From Flavobacteriales bacterium (GTDB lineage Bacteria > Bacteroidota > Bacteroidia > Flavobacteriales_D > Sanyastnellaceae), in NCBI GenBank assembly GCA_029245065.1, contig JAQWQB010000089.1, forward strand, positions 1 to 55,875: DNA of 55,875 bases, written 5' to 3'. Positions within the stretch are counted from its first letter, which is position 1. The number at the start of each line of letters is the position of its first letter. Under the pieces are notes generated by a model. That model made no database searches and was not told the origin of the DNA. It saw nothing but the letters and a program-made list of their open reading frames with translations. Positions 36,201-44,531 of the stretch are shown in pieces. Both the position numbers and the translations under genes were made by a program.

Positions 36201-36914
36201 TTATTGTTGAGGCGCTCCAGCGTCTGGAAGAATCTCGAGTAATTCGATCGTAAAGATAAGCGCTGCGTATGGAGGGATAGGGCCTCCTGGACGAGGACGT
36301 GCTCCGTAAGCCAATTCTTGTGGGATGTAGAATTCTGCTTTTCCACCTGGCTTGAGGTATTGAACTCCTTCAGTCCATCCTGGAATGACCTGATTCAAGA
36401 AAAACTCTGCTGGCCTTCCATTCTGATAAGAACTCTCAAAAATGGTTCCGTCAATAAGCTTTCCTTCGTAGTGTACTTTCACTTTTTGAGTAGAGAGAGG
36501 AGAAGTTCCTTCGCCCTCAACAAGCATTTTATACTGAAGTCCAGATTCAAGAACAACAACACCTTCTTTGGTTTTATTCGCTTCTAGGAAATCAATTCCA
36601 TCTTGCTTCGCCGCTAGTTCTGTTGCTTCTTTTCTTCGCTGAAGTTCGGCTCTGATGTAAGTATCAGCATCTTCTAGTGGGAAAAGCGAATCACCGTCCA
36701 ATTGAGCGCGCATTCCAGCCGCTAATTTAGATTCATCGATATCTTCGATGCCTTGTGACTTCAGGTTTTCACCAATACTTACACCCAAAGCATAAGAAAT
36801 AGAGTCTTTGGCAGTGGCAAGTGAACTCGCGTTTGCGTTCACCGTCTCATTTGATTTACAGCTAACAATTAGCATTCCTGCAGCAAGAACAGCTGCACCG
36901 TATTTAAACATCAT
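36201..36914 (-). CDS. FKBP-type peptidyl-prolyl isomerase lipoprotein
   Basis: The lipobox IVSC precedes a dimerisation-type N-terminal helix region (SISYALGVSIGENL ... IRAELQRRKEA) as in FkpA/Mip proteins. The FKBP domain follows at about 120-230 (KVHYEGKLIDGTIFESSY, VIPGWTEGVQ, LAYGARPRPGGPIPP, LIFTIELLEI). It catalyses proline isomerisation in proteins in the periplasm or at the membrane and helps outer-membrane or secreted proteins fold. The start overlaps the yaaA stop by 4 bases; the order yaaA - FKBP - M90 peptidase suggests a stress or protein-quality operon. Confidence 0.93.
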   Translation of the reverse strand: MMFKYGAAVLAAGMLIVSCKSNETVNANASSLATAKDSISYALGVSIGENLKSQGIEDIDESKLAAGMRAQLDGDSLFPLEDADTYIRAELQRRKEATELAAKQDGIDFLEANKTKEGVVVLESGLQYKMLVEGEGTSPLSTQKVKVHYEGKLIDGTIFESSYQNGRPAEFFLNQVIPGWTEGVQYLKPGGKAEFYIPQELAYGARPRPGGPIPPYAALIFTIELLEILPDAGAPQQ

Positions 36915-37687
36915 GTTGTTGGTACTTGATCGCGGGTGAAAACGAGTTCATTCGTCTCAGATAGTCGCGGGTTAAAAGAATATCCTTGAAGATCAAAAGC
37001 TTTTAAATCCTCAGGATTAGTTAATTTATTTTTAATGATAAAACGAGCCATCAATCCTCGCGCGTGCTTTGCGTAGGTCATGAGTGCTTTGTATTCTCCG
37101 TTTTTGTTGTCTTTGAAGTGACAGGTAATGATCTCACGATTCAGTTCTTTCGTGTTCACCGCCTTGAAGTATTCATTTGAAGCAAGGTTGATAATTGGCC
37201 CTTGCGTTTCAGAATTGTTCAGCTTATCTGTCAATTTATTTCCCCAAAACTTGTAGAGGTTTTTCTTTGTTGGCGAAACTGCCCAACTCGTTCCCATTTC
37301 CAATCGGTAGGCCTGCATTAAGTCCAATGGGCGAAGAACTCCATAGAGACCGCTTAGGATACGCAAGTGTTTTTGAGCGAATTCAAAGTCTTGCTCCAAG
37401 AAGTGCTCTGCTTGTAGTCCGCGGTAAACTTCCCCTTTGAATGTTAGTACGGCCTGACGTGAGTTCCCAAGATGAAAAGGAGCTGACCACATTTGAAAAC
37501 GCTCATGGTTTTCAGCAGCTATGTCTGGGCTCACTTTGTACATTTTCTCTAGCTTCTTAGCAGAGAATTTTTTCAATTTATTGACAAGGTAATCCGCTTC
37601 CTCAAGAAACAAAGGCTGGCTAGCGCTTTCAGTAATTCCTTGGTTTTTGGTATCTAGCGTTTTAGCTGGGGAAAGAAGTATCAGCAT
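36911..37687 (-). CDS. yaaA: Peroxide stress protein YaaA
   Basis: The protein has 258 residues, the normal family length, and the family signatures MLILLSPAKTLD at the start, LRILSGLYGVLRPLDLMQAYRLEMG in the middle and KHARGLMARFIIKN near the end. In E. coli YaaA lowers free intracellular iron under hydrogen-peroxide stress and binds DNA; the role is inherited from the family. It lies 22 bases downstream of cvfB and overlaps the FKBP gene by 4 bases. Confidence 0.95.
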   Translation of the reverse strand: MLILLSPAKTLDTKNQGITESASQPLFLEEADYLVNKLKKFSAKKLEKMYKVSPDIAAENHERFQMWSAPFHLGNSRQAVLTFKGEVYRGLQAEHFLEQDFEFAQKHLRILSGLYGVLRPLDLMQAYRLEMGTSWAVSPTKKNLYKFWGNKLTDKLNNSETQGPIINLASNEYFKAVNTKELNREIITCHFKDNKNGEYKALMTYAKHARGLMARFIIKNKLTNPEDLKAFDLQGYSFNPRLSETNELVFTRDQVPTT

Positions 37688-37709
37688 ATCTCGTAGTTTA
37701 TCTTGCAGA

Positions 37710-38546
37710 CTAAGCGTCTTTTTTCAATTTGATTCCTCTAGGCGTAATTTCAATCTTACGATCCTTGTAGAGTTGGCCAATGGCCTGTTTGAAGGTGCTT
37801 TTACTGATGCGTAAGCGAAGCTGGATTTCTTCAGCAGGTGTACTATCAGTTAAGCGAAGATAACCGCGGTGTTCATCCAGTTTTTCCATGATGCGCTTAA
37901 TGGCATCATCCACTTTCGCACGTCCAGGACGGTACATGGAAATGTAAAGATTCGCTCCTTCATTTTCGCGAACATATCCTACGTAGGTTTCCCCGCGTCT
38001 CATTCCTGGAAGCGCATCGTTCTTGTGAAGAAATCCGGTGTACTTGTGGTCAACAATAATGGGCCATCCTGCGTTGGATTTTTCCTCAATCATGAACCGA
38101 ACTTCCTGGCCTACTTCAAGTGGACTTTTACGTGTTAGGAAGTCTTCTAAGTTCGTTGTGAGGATAGCACGCTCTTCCATTTCAATGAAAGCCAGAGTCA
38201 TGTAGTATCGCCTTCCTTCTTCAATCCTATCCCCTTGGTACTCAGGGAACAATGGGAGCTCTTCGTCGACTCCAATGTCAACAAAACCCACTTTTCCAGC
38301 GGTATGTTCTACCTTCAAAAAAGCAATTTGTCCGGTTTGGACAAGTGGCTTCTTCATGGTGGCTTGGAGCTCCTTTTGACGGTCGGTCCATAAAAATACT
38401 TCCAGTTCGTCACCCTCTTTGTGCTTCGCAGAAAGCTCTCCCAATGAGATGGGAATTGCTTGTCCCATAGCATCCAAATAGGCCATATTTCGCTCTATCC
38501 GAGCGATTGGCAGTGTGACTGTAGTTCCAGGTGTTGCAAAAAACAT
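37710..38546 (-). CDS. cvfB: CvfB-like RNA-binding protein (S1 domains and winged helix)
   Basis: The start at 38546 (MFFATPGTTVTLPIARIERN) is chosen because the -7 box TACCTTTG ends six bases upstream of it; the longer frame to 38612 is unlikely. The protein has three S1-like beta-barrel domains (IARIERNMAYLDA; AFLKVEHTAGKVGFVDIG; PIIVDHKYTGFLHKNDA) and a C-terminal winged helix (LRISKSTFKQAIGQLYKDRKIEI). The length and layout match CvfB/YitL, which binds RNA and modulates gene expression in Gram-positive bacteria. First gene of the group cvfB - yaaA - FKBP - M90 peptidase. Confidence 0.9.
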   Translation of the reverse strand: MFFATPGTTVTLPIARIERNMAYLDAMGQAIPISLGELSAKHKEGDELEVFLWTDRQKELQATMKKPLVQTGQIAFLKVEHTAGKVGFVDIGVDEELPLFPEYQGDRIEEGRRYYMTLAFIEMEERAILTTNLEDFLTRKSPLEVGQEVRFMIEEKSNAGWPIIVDHKYTGFLHKNDALPGMRRGETYVGYVRENEGANLYISMYRPGRAKVDDAIKRIMEKLDEHRGYLRLTDSTPAEEIQLRLRISKSTFKQAIGQLYKDRKIEITPRGIKLKKDA

Positions 38547-38552
38547 GAACCG

Positions 38553-38560
38553 CAAAGGTA
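38553..38560 (-). promoter_or_regulatory. -7 box of cvfB (TACCTTTG)
   Basis: A perfect TAnnTTTG on the minus strand ends six bases before the ATG. The expected start of transcription falls at or next to the A of the start codon, suggesting a leaderless mRNA. No TTG was found at the usual distance upstream. Confidence 0.6.
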
Positions 38561-38593
38561 CACATTCGATACACTCCTTTAGACTAGATTTCC

Positions 38594-38601
38594 TATTTTT
38601 G
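38594..38601 (+). promoter_or_regulatory. -7 box of the T9SS protein gene (TATTTTTG)
   Basis: TATTTTTG matches TAnnTTTG and lies 25 bases before the ATG at 38626, so a short leader of about 20 bases is expected. The cvfB -7 box lies 34 bases away on the other strand, making this a compact divergent promoter pair. Confidence 0.55.
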
Positions 38602-38625
38602 AAAGTATTCAAACCAAAACCTGCT

Positions 38626-40524
38626 ATGACTAATATGAAACACCTTTACAATTGGGGCTTAGCGCTCTCTTTAAGTTTCTTTCTTACTGCTATTTCGTTC
38701 ACTACCTCTGCGCAATGTGATCTAGGAGAGGCTGAACTCGCAATTACCATCCAAACAGATGCTTGGGGGTATGAGACCTACTGGGAATTGAGACCAGCTG
38801 ACTCAGAATGCGGAGTTGACGTCATTACGTTCGGAAGTAACCTTGACCAAGTAGGCTGCGATGGTGGCGGAGAACAAGACGCCACTGGCGGAAACGGATA
38901 CGACAACAACATTACCGTGGAAGTAGATCCAGTATGTGTCGCGCTAGGAGAGCCACTTACTCTTCAATTCGTTGATGACTACGGCGATGGCGGATTGAGT
39001 TTCGTGCTATTCTTGGACGGTGTTTTCATTGGGAACTATACCGGACAAGGAAATGGAAACTCATGGACATTCACACCTGGAGAAAGTGAATTGCCTATTT
39101 ACGACATGCCTTGCAACGCTTCGCCAATGGAAATAGACGGTGAAGCCGTTATGATGAACAACGAAACAGCCTCTGTTTTCCCCGGAGAAGTAACACCTGG
39201 TGGTGGTAGTTGTGCACTGTACGGGATTTGGTGCGAAGGTGGACTGTCTAACACTGTTTGGGCGTCATTCGTTGCTCCAGAAGACGGAGCACTTTTCCTT
39301 TCAACATGTGTTGAAGGAACAAACTTCGATACGCAACTTGCAGTATGGTCAGCAACAGATTGCAATGACTTCAATACATTCGAAATTGTATCAAGTAACG
39401 ATGATATCATCGGTGGCTGTGGAATTGCAAACGGATTTGCGTCTGGTTGTTACGTCTCTTGCCTGAACCCAGGTGAAACGTATTACGTGCAAATTGACGG
39501 ATGGAACGCTGCTACAGGAGATGTTTTCGTAGAGGCAACGACCTACGAAGGCGAATCTTCATTGGAAGCATTCGTAAACAACATTCCATGTGCACTTGAC
39601 AAAGGAGAAGAAGGAAATGGCTTCATCAACCTCTACGTAACTGGAACCGGAGCTGATTTTGAAGCAGAATGGACTGGCCCTAATGGTTTTACCTCTGATG
39701 AAACGGGAGTTGCAGACCTGAGTCCTGGAGATTACAGTGTAGTTGTTACAGATAATTGTGGGAACGTCTACGAGGATTCTTGGACGATCTTTTCACCGCA
39801 ACCAATTTCTATAGGTGTTGACTTACTACAACCTACCTGCCCACTTTCTACTGATGGTGTAGTGGTAGTTGAACCTTCTGGAGGAACAGAACCGTTTGAA
39901 TTTGACTGGAGTGGCCCCGGAGATTACACCAACAACATTGCAGGGCCAGACGACCTAACAGAAGGGGCATATGTCTTGACGATTACCGATGACAACGGCT
40001 GTGAATATGTTCAGAATTTCAACTTGGTTGCTGACAACGTTGTCGATATCGATTTGGGTGATGACATGTTGTTGTGCTTAGACGAGTCAGTCTTATTAAA
40101 CGGCCCAATTGGTTATACGTATGAATGGCAAGACGGAAGTGCGAATCAGTTCTTTCAAGTAGAAGCCGGTGACCTTGGAGTTGGGGAATATACCTTCATT
40201 TTATCGGTCGAGAACGAAGAAGGTTGCAACGCTGCGGAAGCAGTAATCATTACTGTAGATGACTGTTTAGGGGTGAATGATCAAGATCTTGTAGACATAG
40301 CGGTTTACCCAAACCCAGCTGCAGACTGCGTCAACATCAACGAATTGCCACAAGGAGAAAAGACCTTAGAATTGTTCAATGCCAATGGGAAGAGAGTTCA
40401 CATGGAACAACTCATTGACCAACAAACAAGATTGAACGTTGCGAAATACGCAAGAGGGAATTACCTCATTCGAATTTCGTCTGCAGGAACCCCAATTGCA
40501 CATAAAATGATTACGCTCAATTAA
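38626..40524 (+). CDS. T9SS-secreted multi-domain protein of unknown function
   Basis: The start at 38626 (MTNMKHLYN) or 38635 is chosen because the -7 box lies between it and the longer frame's start at 38515, and because a signal peptide (ending FTTSAQ) follows. The first domain (about 30-155, [12 protein letters not shown] ... [12 protein letters not shown]) resembles one in the M43 protease at 31197. A PPC-like domain (about 160-310, [20 protein letters not shown]) and two SprB-type repeats (about 320-465) follow. The C-terminus is a T9SS type A domain ([12 protein letters not shown] ... ARGNYLIRI). No catalytic motif is visible; likely a surface adhesion or binding protein. It overlaps the convergent threonine aldolase gene by 4 bases. 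Confidence 0.85.
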   Translation: MTNMKHLYNWGLALSLSFFLTAISFTTSAQCDLGEAELAITIQTDAWGYETYWELRPADSECGVDVITFGSNLDQVGCDGGGEQDATGGNGYDNNITVEVDPVCVALGEPLTLQFVDDYGDGGLSFVLFLDGVFIGNYTGQGNGNSWTFTPGESELPIYDMPCNASPMEIDGEAVMMNNETASVFPGEVTPGGGSCALYGIWCEGGLSNTVWASFVAPEDGALFLSTCVEGTNFDTQLAVWSATDCNDFNTFEIVSSNDDIIGGCGIANGFASGCYVSCLNPGETYYVQIDGWNAATGDVFVEATTYEGESSLEAFVNNIPCALDKGEEGNGFINLYVTGTGADFEAEWTGPNGFTSDETGVADLSPGDYSVVVTDNCGNVYEDSWTIFSPQPISIGVDLLQPTCPLSTDGVVVVEPSGGTEPFEFDWSGPGDYTNNIAGPDDLTEGAYVLTITDDNGCEYVQNFNLVADNVVDIDLGDDMLLCLDESVLLNGPIGYTYEWQDGSANQFFQVEAGDLGVGEYTFILSVENEEGCNAAEAVIITVDDCLGVNDQDLVDIAVYPNPAADCVNINELPQGEKTLELFNANGKRVHMEQLIDQQTRLNVAKYARGNYLIRISSAGTPIAHKMITLN

Positions 40525-41540
40525 AGGTGTTGCTCGAAGATTTGCTTGAGTTGTGCGAAATGCGCTGAAGTAAAATCCAAATGAGTAACGAAACGTATTT
40601 TAGAAGGCCCGAATGGCAGTGCATGTATACCGTGCGCTGCCATTTTTTTGCACTGTTCTTCTGCAGACGCGCCGTCGGCTAATTTGAAAATAACAATGTT
40701 TGTGTGAACAGGTGTTACCTCTTCAACCCAAGAACGCTCATTCAAGAGGGTTTCTAATTTTTTAGCGTGATCGTGGTCTTCTTGCAATCGTTCCAAATGA
40801 TGATCAAGGGCATGCAGACCAGCCGCCGCAAGGATACCTATTTGACGCATGCCTCCACCCATTGATTTGCGTACACGGTGAGCTTCTTGAATGAATGGTT
40901 TGCTTCCGAGCAATACAGATCCACCGGGTGTACCCAGTCCTTTACTCAAGCAAATAGAGATACTATCAAACAAGCTTCCGTATTCATTGGTGTCAATAGC
41001 AGATTCTTCCAAAGCGTTGAATACACGAGCACCGTCTAAATGGAAGCCAAGGCCGCGCTGTTTAGCCAATGCCGAGATTTCTTCAAGATGTTGTTTGTCG
41101 TAGAAACAGCCACCACCTTTGTTGCAGGTGTCTTCAACAGAAATGAGTTTTGTTCGCGCATAATGGCTATCATCAGGATTGATTGCCGCTTCAGCTTGCG
41201 CCGCTGTAAACCGGCCAGAATCCCCTTGCGTTAGTCGAATGCTTGCGCCCGAATTCCGAGCGATGCCCCCGCCTTCGTAGTTGTAAACATGAGAAAGCTG
41301 ATCGCAGATTACTTCGTCTCCTGGTTGCACATGAACGTTGATGCCAATCTGATTTGTCATGGTTCCCGAGGGACAAAATAATCCTGCTTCTTGGCCAAAC
41401 ATGTCGGCTAGTCTTTCTTGAAGCTCATTGACTGTTGGGTCTTCTCCGAATACATCATCACCAACGGGTGCAGATAGCATTCTTTTCAGCATCTCAGGAG
41501 TAGGTTTCGTGACCGTGTCACTGCGCAAATCGATGTTCAT
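40521..41540 (-). CDS. ltaE: Low-specificity L-threonine aldolase
   Basis: This PLP enzyme splits threonine or allo-threonine into glycine and acetaldehyde. The sequence shows the family start [14 protein letters not shown], the [14 protein letters not shown] stretch, [23 protein letters not shown] (the PLP-contacting Asp) and [10 protein letters not shown] with Lys200 as the Schiff-base lysine. At 339 residues it is complete. It has its own promoter in the 17-base divergent gap with the subtilase gene. Confidence 0.96.
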   Translation of the reverse strand: MNIDLRSDTVTKPTPEMLKRMLSAPVGDDVFGEDPTVNELQERLADMFGQEAGLFCPSGTMTNQIGINVHVQPGDEVICDQLSHVYNYEGGGIARNSGASIRLTQGDSGRFTAAQAEAAINPDDSHYARTKLISVEDTCNKGGGCFYDKQHLEEISALAKQRGLGFHLDGARVFNALEESAIDTNEYGSLFDSISICLSKGLGTPGGSVLLGSKPFIQEAHRVRKSMGGGMRQIGILAAAGLHALDHHLERLQEDHDHAKKLETLLNERSWVEEVTPVHTNIVIFKLADGASAEEQCKKMAAHGIHALPFGPSKIRFVTHLDFTSAHFAQLKQIFEQHL

Positions 41541-41557
41541 TTTCTTACATTTACAGA

Positions 41558-43144
41558 ATGTTCAAAGGTAGTTGGTTGTGCGCGATTTTTTTCATTCTAC
41601 TCAGTTGGATGTCAATTTCGACGTTCGCACAGGAGTCAAAATATTGGGTCTATTTTACCGACAAAAAAGGGGAGACCTTCGACCCCCAAACGTATTTTCA
41701 CCCGGCCGCCATTGACAGAAGAGAAAATGCGGGGATTCCTTTGTTTGACTCCACTGATTTCCCAGTATCCTCAAAGTATCAGGTCGAATTGCAAAGCGTT
41801 GGCGCCGAACTCCAAAATGAAAGCCGATGGTTAAACGCCGTAAGCTGTTTATTGACAGAAGAGGAGCGCTTTTTTGTTCAAGAAATGCCCTTTGTTGAGC
41901 GCGTGGAATTGATCGCATCAACTTCATTCGTGTTTGGGATGTCAACGGAGAATCTTGAACCCGATATTATCAACCCCTCTTCTTTGAATCATCAGACGGA
42001 AGTACTTGGTGGAACATTACTTCGTGAGCACAGTTTGAACGGCAAAGGGATTCGAATAGCTGTATTTGATGTGGGCTTCAAAGGATACGAATCGTCTTCG
42101 TTCTTCCAGCATCTTCGAAACAAAGGACTTATTGAACGCACGTATGATTTTGTGGGCAAAGATGAAAAGGTTGGCCATTCCAATGCTCATGGAACCAAAG
42201 TGTTGTCTTGTTTGGCAGGGGAAGAACTCAATACGTTCACTGGTTTGGCGGGAGGAGCGACCTTTTTATTGGCAAGAACGGAACGCAATTCCATTGAAAT
42301 AAAAAGTGAAGAGGATTGCTGGATCGCTGCAGCTGAATGGGCAGACAAACATGGTGTCCATATTATCAATAGTAGCTTAGGATATACCGATTCACGTTAT
42401 TTCAAGAAGGAAATGAATGGTAAAACTGCGCCGGTATCAATTGCTGCAACCATGGCCGCCCGAAAGGGAATATTGGTTGTGACTGCTGCCGGAAATGAAG
42501 GTGATGAACAGTGGAAATTCGTTGCAGCTCCAGGAGATGCAGACAGTGTTTTAACCGTTGGGGGCATCAATCCATTTTCAGGACTACCTTCGTCGTTCTC
42601 ATCCTTTGGACCAACGGCAGACGGACGGCTAAAACCCAATGTAGTAGCCCATGGAACAGCATTTTGCAGTTCGCCTTTGGGTTCCTCCCAAGAAATTGGA
42701 ACGTCATTTTCATCGCCACTCATTGCTGGTTTCGCGGCATGTATTTGGCAACACAACAAGACGTTGACGAACATGGAAGTGCTTGACATCATTCAATCAA
42801 GTGCTAGCTTGTATCCACACTTTGATTATTCCATGGGGTATGGGCTACCGAATGCAAGTCGGTATTTCCATGAAGAGGAAACGCATTTTGATTGGGAATT
42901 TGAAGAAGTAGATTGCAATTACGTGATTGAACCAACCGATCACACAACTCCAACGAAGTACCAAAACAAGTTCGGGTTTGATCCCCTCATTTACTATTCG
43001 TTCTTGTCAGATGAAAACGAAATTCTAAGTTTCGGCGCGGCCTATATACAAGGCAATGGGCAAGGATTCATCCGTGTTCCAAAAGAGTACGAAAATGCCA
43101 ATATTAGGGTTAGTTTTCTGGGAACTGTAAAGGAAATTCGATGA
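41558..43144 (+). CDS. Secreted subtilisin-family (S8) serine protease
   Basis: The signal peptide ends near STFAQ. An inhibitor-like prodomain (about 25-130) precedes the S8 catalytic domain with Asp171 in AVFDVGF, His211 in SNAHGTKV and Ser383 in GTSFSSPL; the oxyanion Asn lies in TAAGNEGD. After about residue 440 comes a short beta-rich tail of about 90 residues without a recognisable T9SS domain. The family degrades proteins outside the cell or in the periplasm. Its stop overlaps the start of a predicted outer-membrane barrel gene (ATGA), and a membrane DnaJ gene follows, suggesting a linked function in envelope protein handling. Confidence 0.93.
   Translation: MFKGSWLCAIFFILLSWMSISTFAQESKYWVYFTDKKGETFDPQTYFHPAAIDRRENAGIPLFDSTDFPVSSKYQVELQSVGAELQNESRWLNAVSCLLTEEERFFVQEMPFVERVELIASTSFVFGMSTENLEPDIINPSSLNHQTEVLGGTLLREHSLNGKGIRIAVFDVGFKGYESSSFFQHLRNKGLIERTYDFVGKDEKVGHSNAHGTKVLSCLAGEELNTFTGLAGGATFLLARTERNSIEIKSEEDCWIAAAEWADKHGVHIINSSLGYTDSRYFKKEMNGKTAPVSIAATMAARKGILVVTAAGNEGDEQWKFVAAPGDADSVLTVGGINPFSGLPSSFSSFGPTADGRLKPNVVAHGTAFCSSPLGSSQEIGTSFSSPLIAGFAACIWQHNKTLTNMEVLDIIQSSASLYPHFDYSMGYGLPNASRYFHEEETHFDWEFEEVDCNYVIEPTDHTTPTKYQNKFGFDPLIYYSFLSDENEILSFGAAYIQGNGQGFIRVPKEYENANIRVSFLGTVKEIR
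41563..41570 (-). promoter_or_regulatory. -7 box of the threonine aldolase gene (TACCTTTG)
   Basis: A perfect TAnnTTTG on the minus strand lies 22 bases upstream of the ATG at 41540. It sits inside the first codons of the divergent subtilase gene, so the two promoters overlap each other's coding start. On the plus strand TACATTTA at 41546-41553 may be the matching weak box for the subtilase. Confidence 0.55.
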
Positions 43145-43887
43145 TGACTAGGACGGGATTGATCATCGGTTTATTGGTTTCGATTTGTGCAACAATGAAT
43201 GCGCAGGAAGATGAGTATTCGGCCTACTACTACGAAGTGGACTCTACGGAGTATGAAACAACTTTTGGCCCCAACACCGCTTATTACCAGCATGGATTCA
43301 TCAGTTACGGAATGCCCATTCCCATCATTGAATCAGATAGTCTTCGAACTAAATGGGGAGGAGTGTTCTTAGAGTACGGTTCACGTGGGAAAATAAAAGT
43401 AGCTGAATGGTTGGCCCTAGGATGGGAGGTTTCGTACCAATATAATTCTCAATCCATCGTTCAAGATAGCGTGCTCAACTTGCTTTCGTTAGGAGAGGTG
43501 TTTGAGAAACAACAGATTAAAAAGCACGTTATCAACTCAGGAATTCATGTACGTTTCAATGCAGGACGAAGAGGGAACAACTTAGGGGAATACGTTGATC
43601 TTGGCGGTTTTACTAGTTTCGTTGCTGGTTCAAGAATGATTTTGGTGCGCGAAGAAGACCGAAATCAAGTCAACTTTGGTTCAGCACAACAACGAACAGT
43701 ATTGAAACGAATCAACTTTACCAGTCCATTCCAATACGGCGCAAGTGTTAGAATTGGATTAAATGGTTTTATCTTGTGGGGAAGGTATACCTTGAATGAT
43801 TCTTTTCGGAAACAAGAAGAAGTGAATAACGGAATTCAATTACCCAACTTAACACCGCTGACCGCAGGGATACAACTCGCTTTTTGA
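43141..43887 (+). CDS. Predicted outer-membrane beta-barrel protein
   Basis: The signal peptide (ending TMNAQ) is followed by about 225 residues of amphipathic strands (WGGVFLEYGSRGKIKVAEWLALGWEVSYQY, GIHVRFNAGRRG, GFILWGRYTL) and a C-terminal Phe (LTAGIQLAF), typical of an 8-10-strand outer-membrane barrel. I do not recognise a named family. It is translationally coupled to the subtilase upstream (4-base overlap) and to the DnaJ-domain gene downstream (1-base overlap). Confidence 0.75.
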   Translation: MMTRTGLIIGLLVSICATMNAQEDEYSAYYYEVDSTEYETTFGPNTAYYQHGFISYGMPIPIIESDSLRTKWGGVFLEYGSRGKIKVAEWLALGWEVSYQYNSQSIVQDSVLNLLSLGEVFEKQQIKKHVINSGIHVRFNAGRRGNNLGEYVDLGGFTSFVAGSRMILVREEDRNQVNFGSAQQRTVLKRINFTSPFQYGASVRIGLNGFILWGRYTLNDSFRKQEEVNNGIQLPNLTPLTAGIQLAF

Positions 43888-44444
43888 TGGATAACTATTT
43901 TCGAACATTGGGTTTGCAAAATGATGCTGATATCAACGATGTCAAAGCAGCTTACCGCGTGTTGGCCAAAAAGTATCATCCAGACGTTTGTGAATTGCCA
44001 GATGCAGAGCAAAAATTTGTTCAGGTCAACGAAGCATATGAATTCTTGCGAGATGAACAGCGACTGGGAATGTATCAACGCAACTTGTCCAATCAACTCT
44101 CTGATGCCCAAAAAAGACGCAAAGAAGCCATCTACAACGAATGGGTGAGGCGCCAACAAGCTGCAGCACAGCAACGGGCAAGAGCAAATGCCAACTCTTC
44201 TTATGATGCCTTCACGCAGTCGCCAGTGTATAAAACAGCTATGATTCTCAGTGATTTATATAACTATATTTTCCTCGGGGCTGGATTGGTGTTGGTTTTT
44301 GCGCCGGTCATTTGGTTCATGAAATTGGCAGAAGAAGAGCGAGAAAAGCTTAACCTCACTTGGACAAGTGTCTTTTTTTCAGGTATCGTAGGGATTGCTT
44401 TCACCTACGGCATTTATCACTTCATTTTCAAGAAAGACAACTAA
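43887..44444 (+). CDS. DnaJ-domain membrane protein
   Basis: The ATG at 43887 shares its A with the preceding stop. Residues 1-65 are a J domain with the HPD motif at 31-33 (KKYHPDV), which would stimulate an Hsp70 chaperone. A charged Gln/Arg/Ala-rich coiled stretch follows, then two membrane helices (YNYIFLGAGLVLVFAPVIWF and VFFSGIVGIAFTYGIYHFIF). It lacks the zinc-finger and C-terminal domains of DnaJ proper, so it probably recruits DnaK to the inner membrane. It is the third gene of an overlapping trio. Confidence 0.92.
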   Translation: MDNYFRTLGLQNDADINDVKAAYRVLAKKYHPDVCELPDAEQKFVQVNEAYEFLRDEQRLGMYQRNLSNQLSDAQKRRKEAIYNEWVRRQQAAAQQRARANANSSYDAFTQSPVYKTAMILSDLYNYIFLGAGLVLVFAPVIWFMKLAEEEREKLNLTWTSVFFSGIVGIAFTYGIYHFIFKKDN

Positions 44445-44531
44445 CCTTCCATCATTTGAACACACCCCTTACAAAGGAAGCAAAACAGAATACAAGAAGA
44501 TTTTGCACCTTTAGGGCTCCAAAAATTAGAC

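Noticed and set aside
42397-42792. 131-codon antisense frame in the subtilase gene
   Set aside because: Lies opposite the conserved catalytic Ser region; low-complexity composition and no ribosome-binding or promoter signal.
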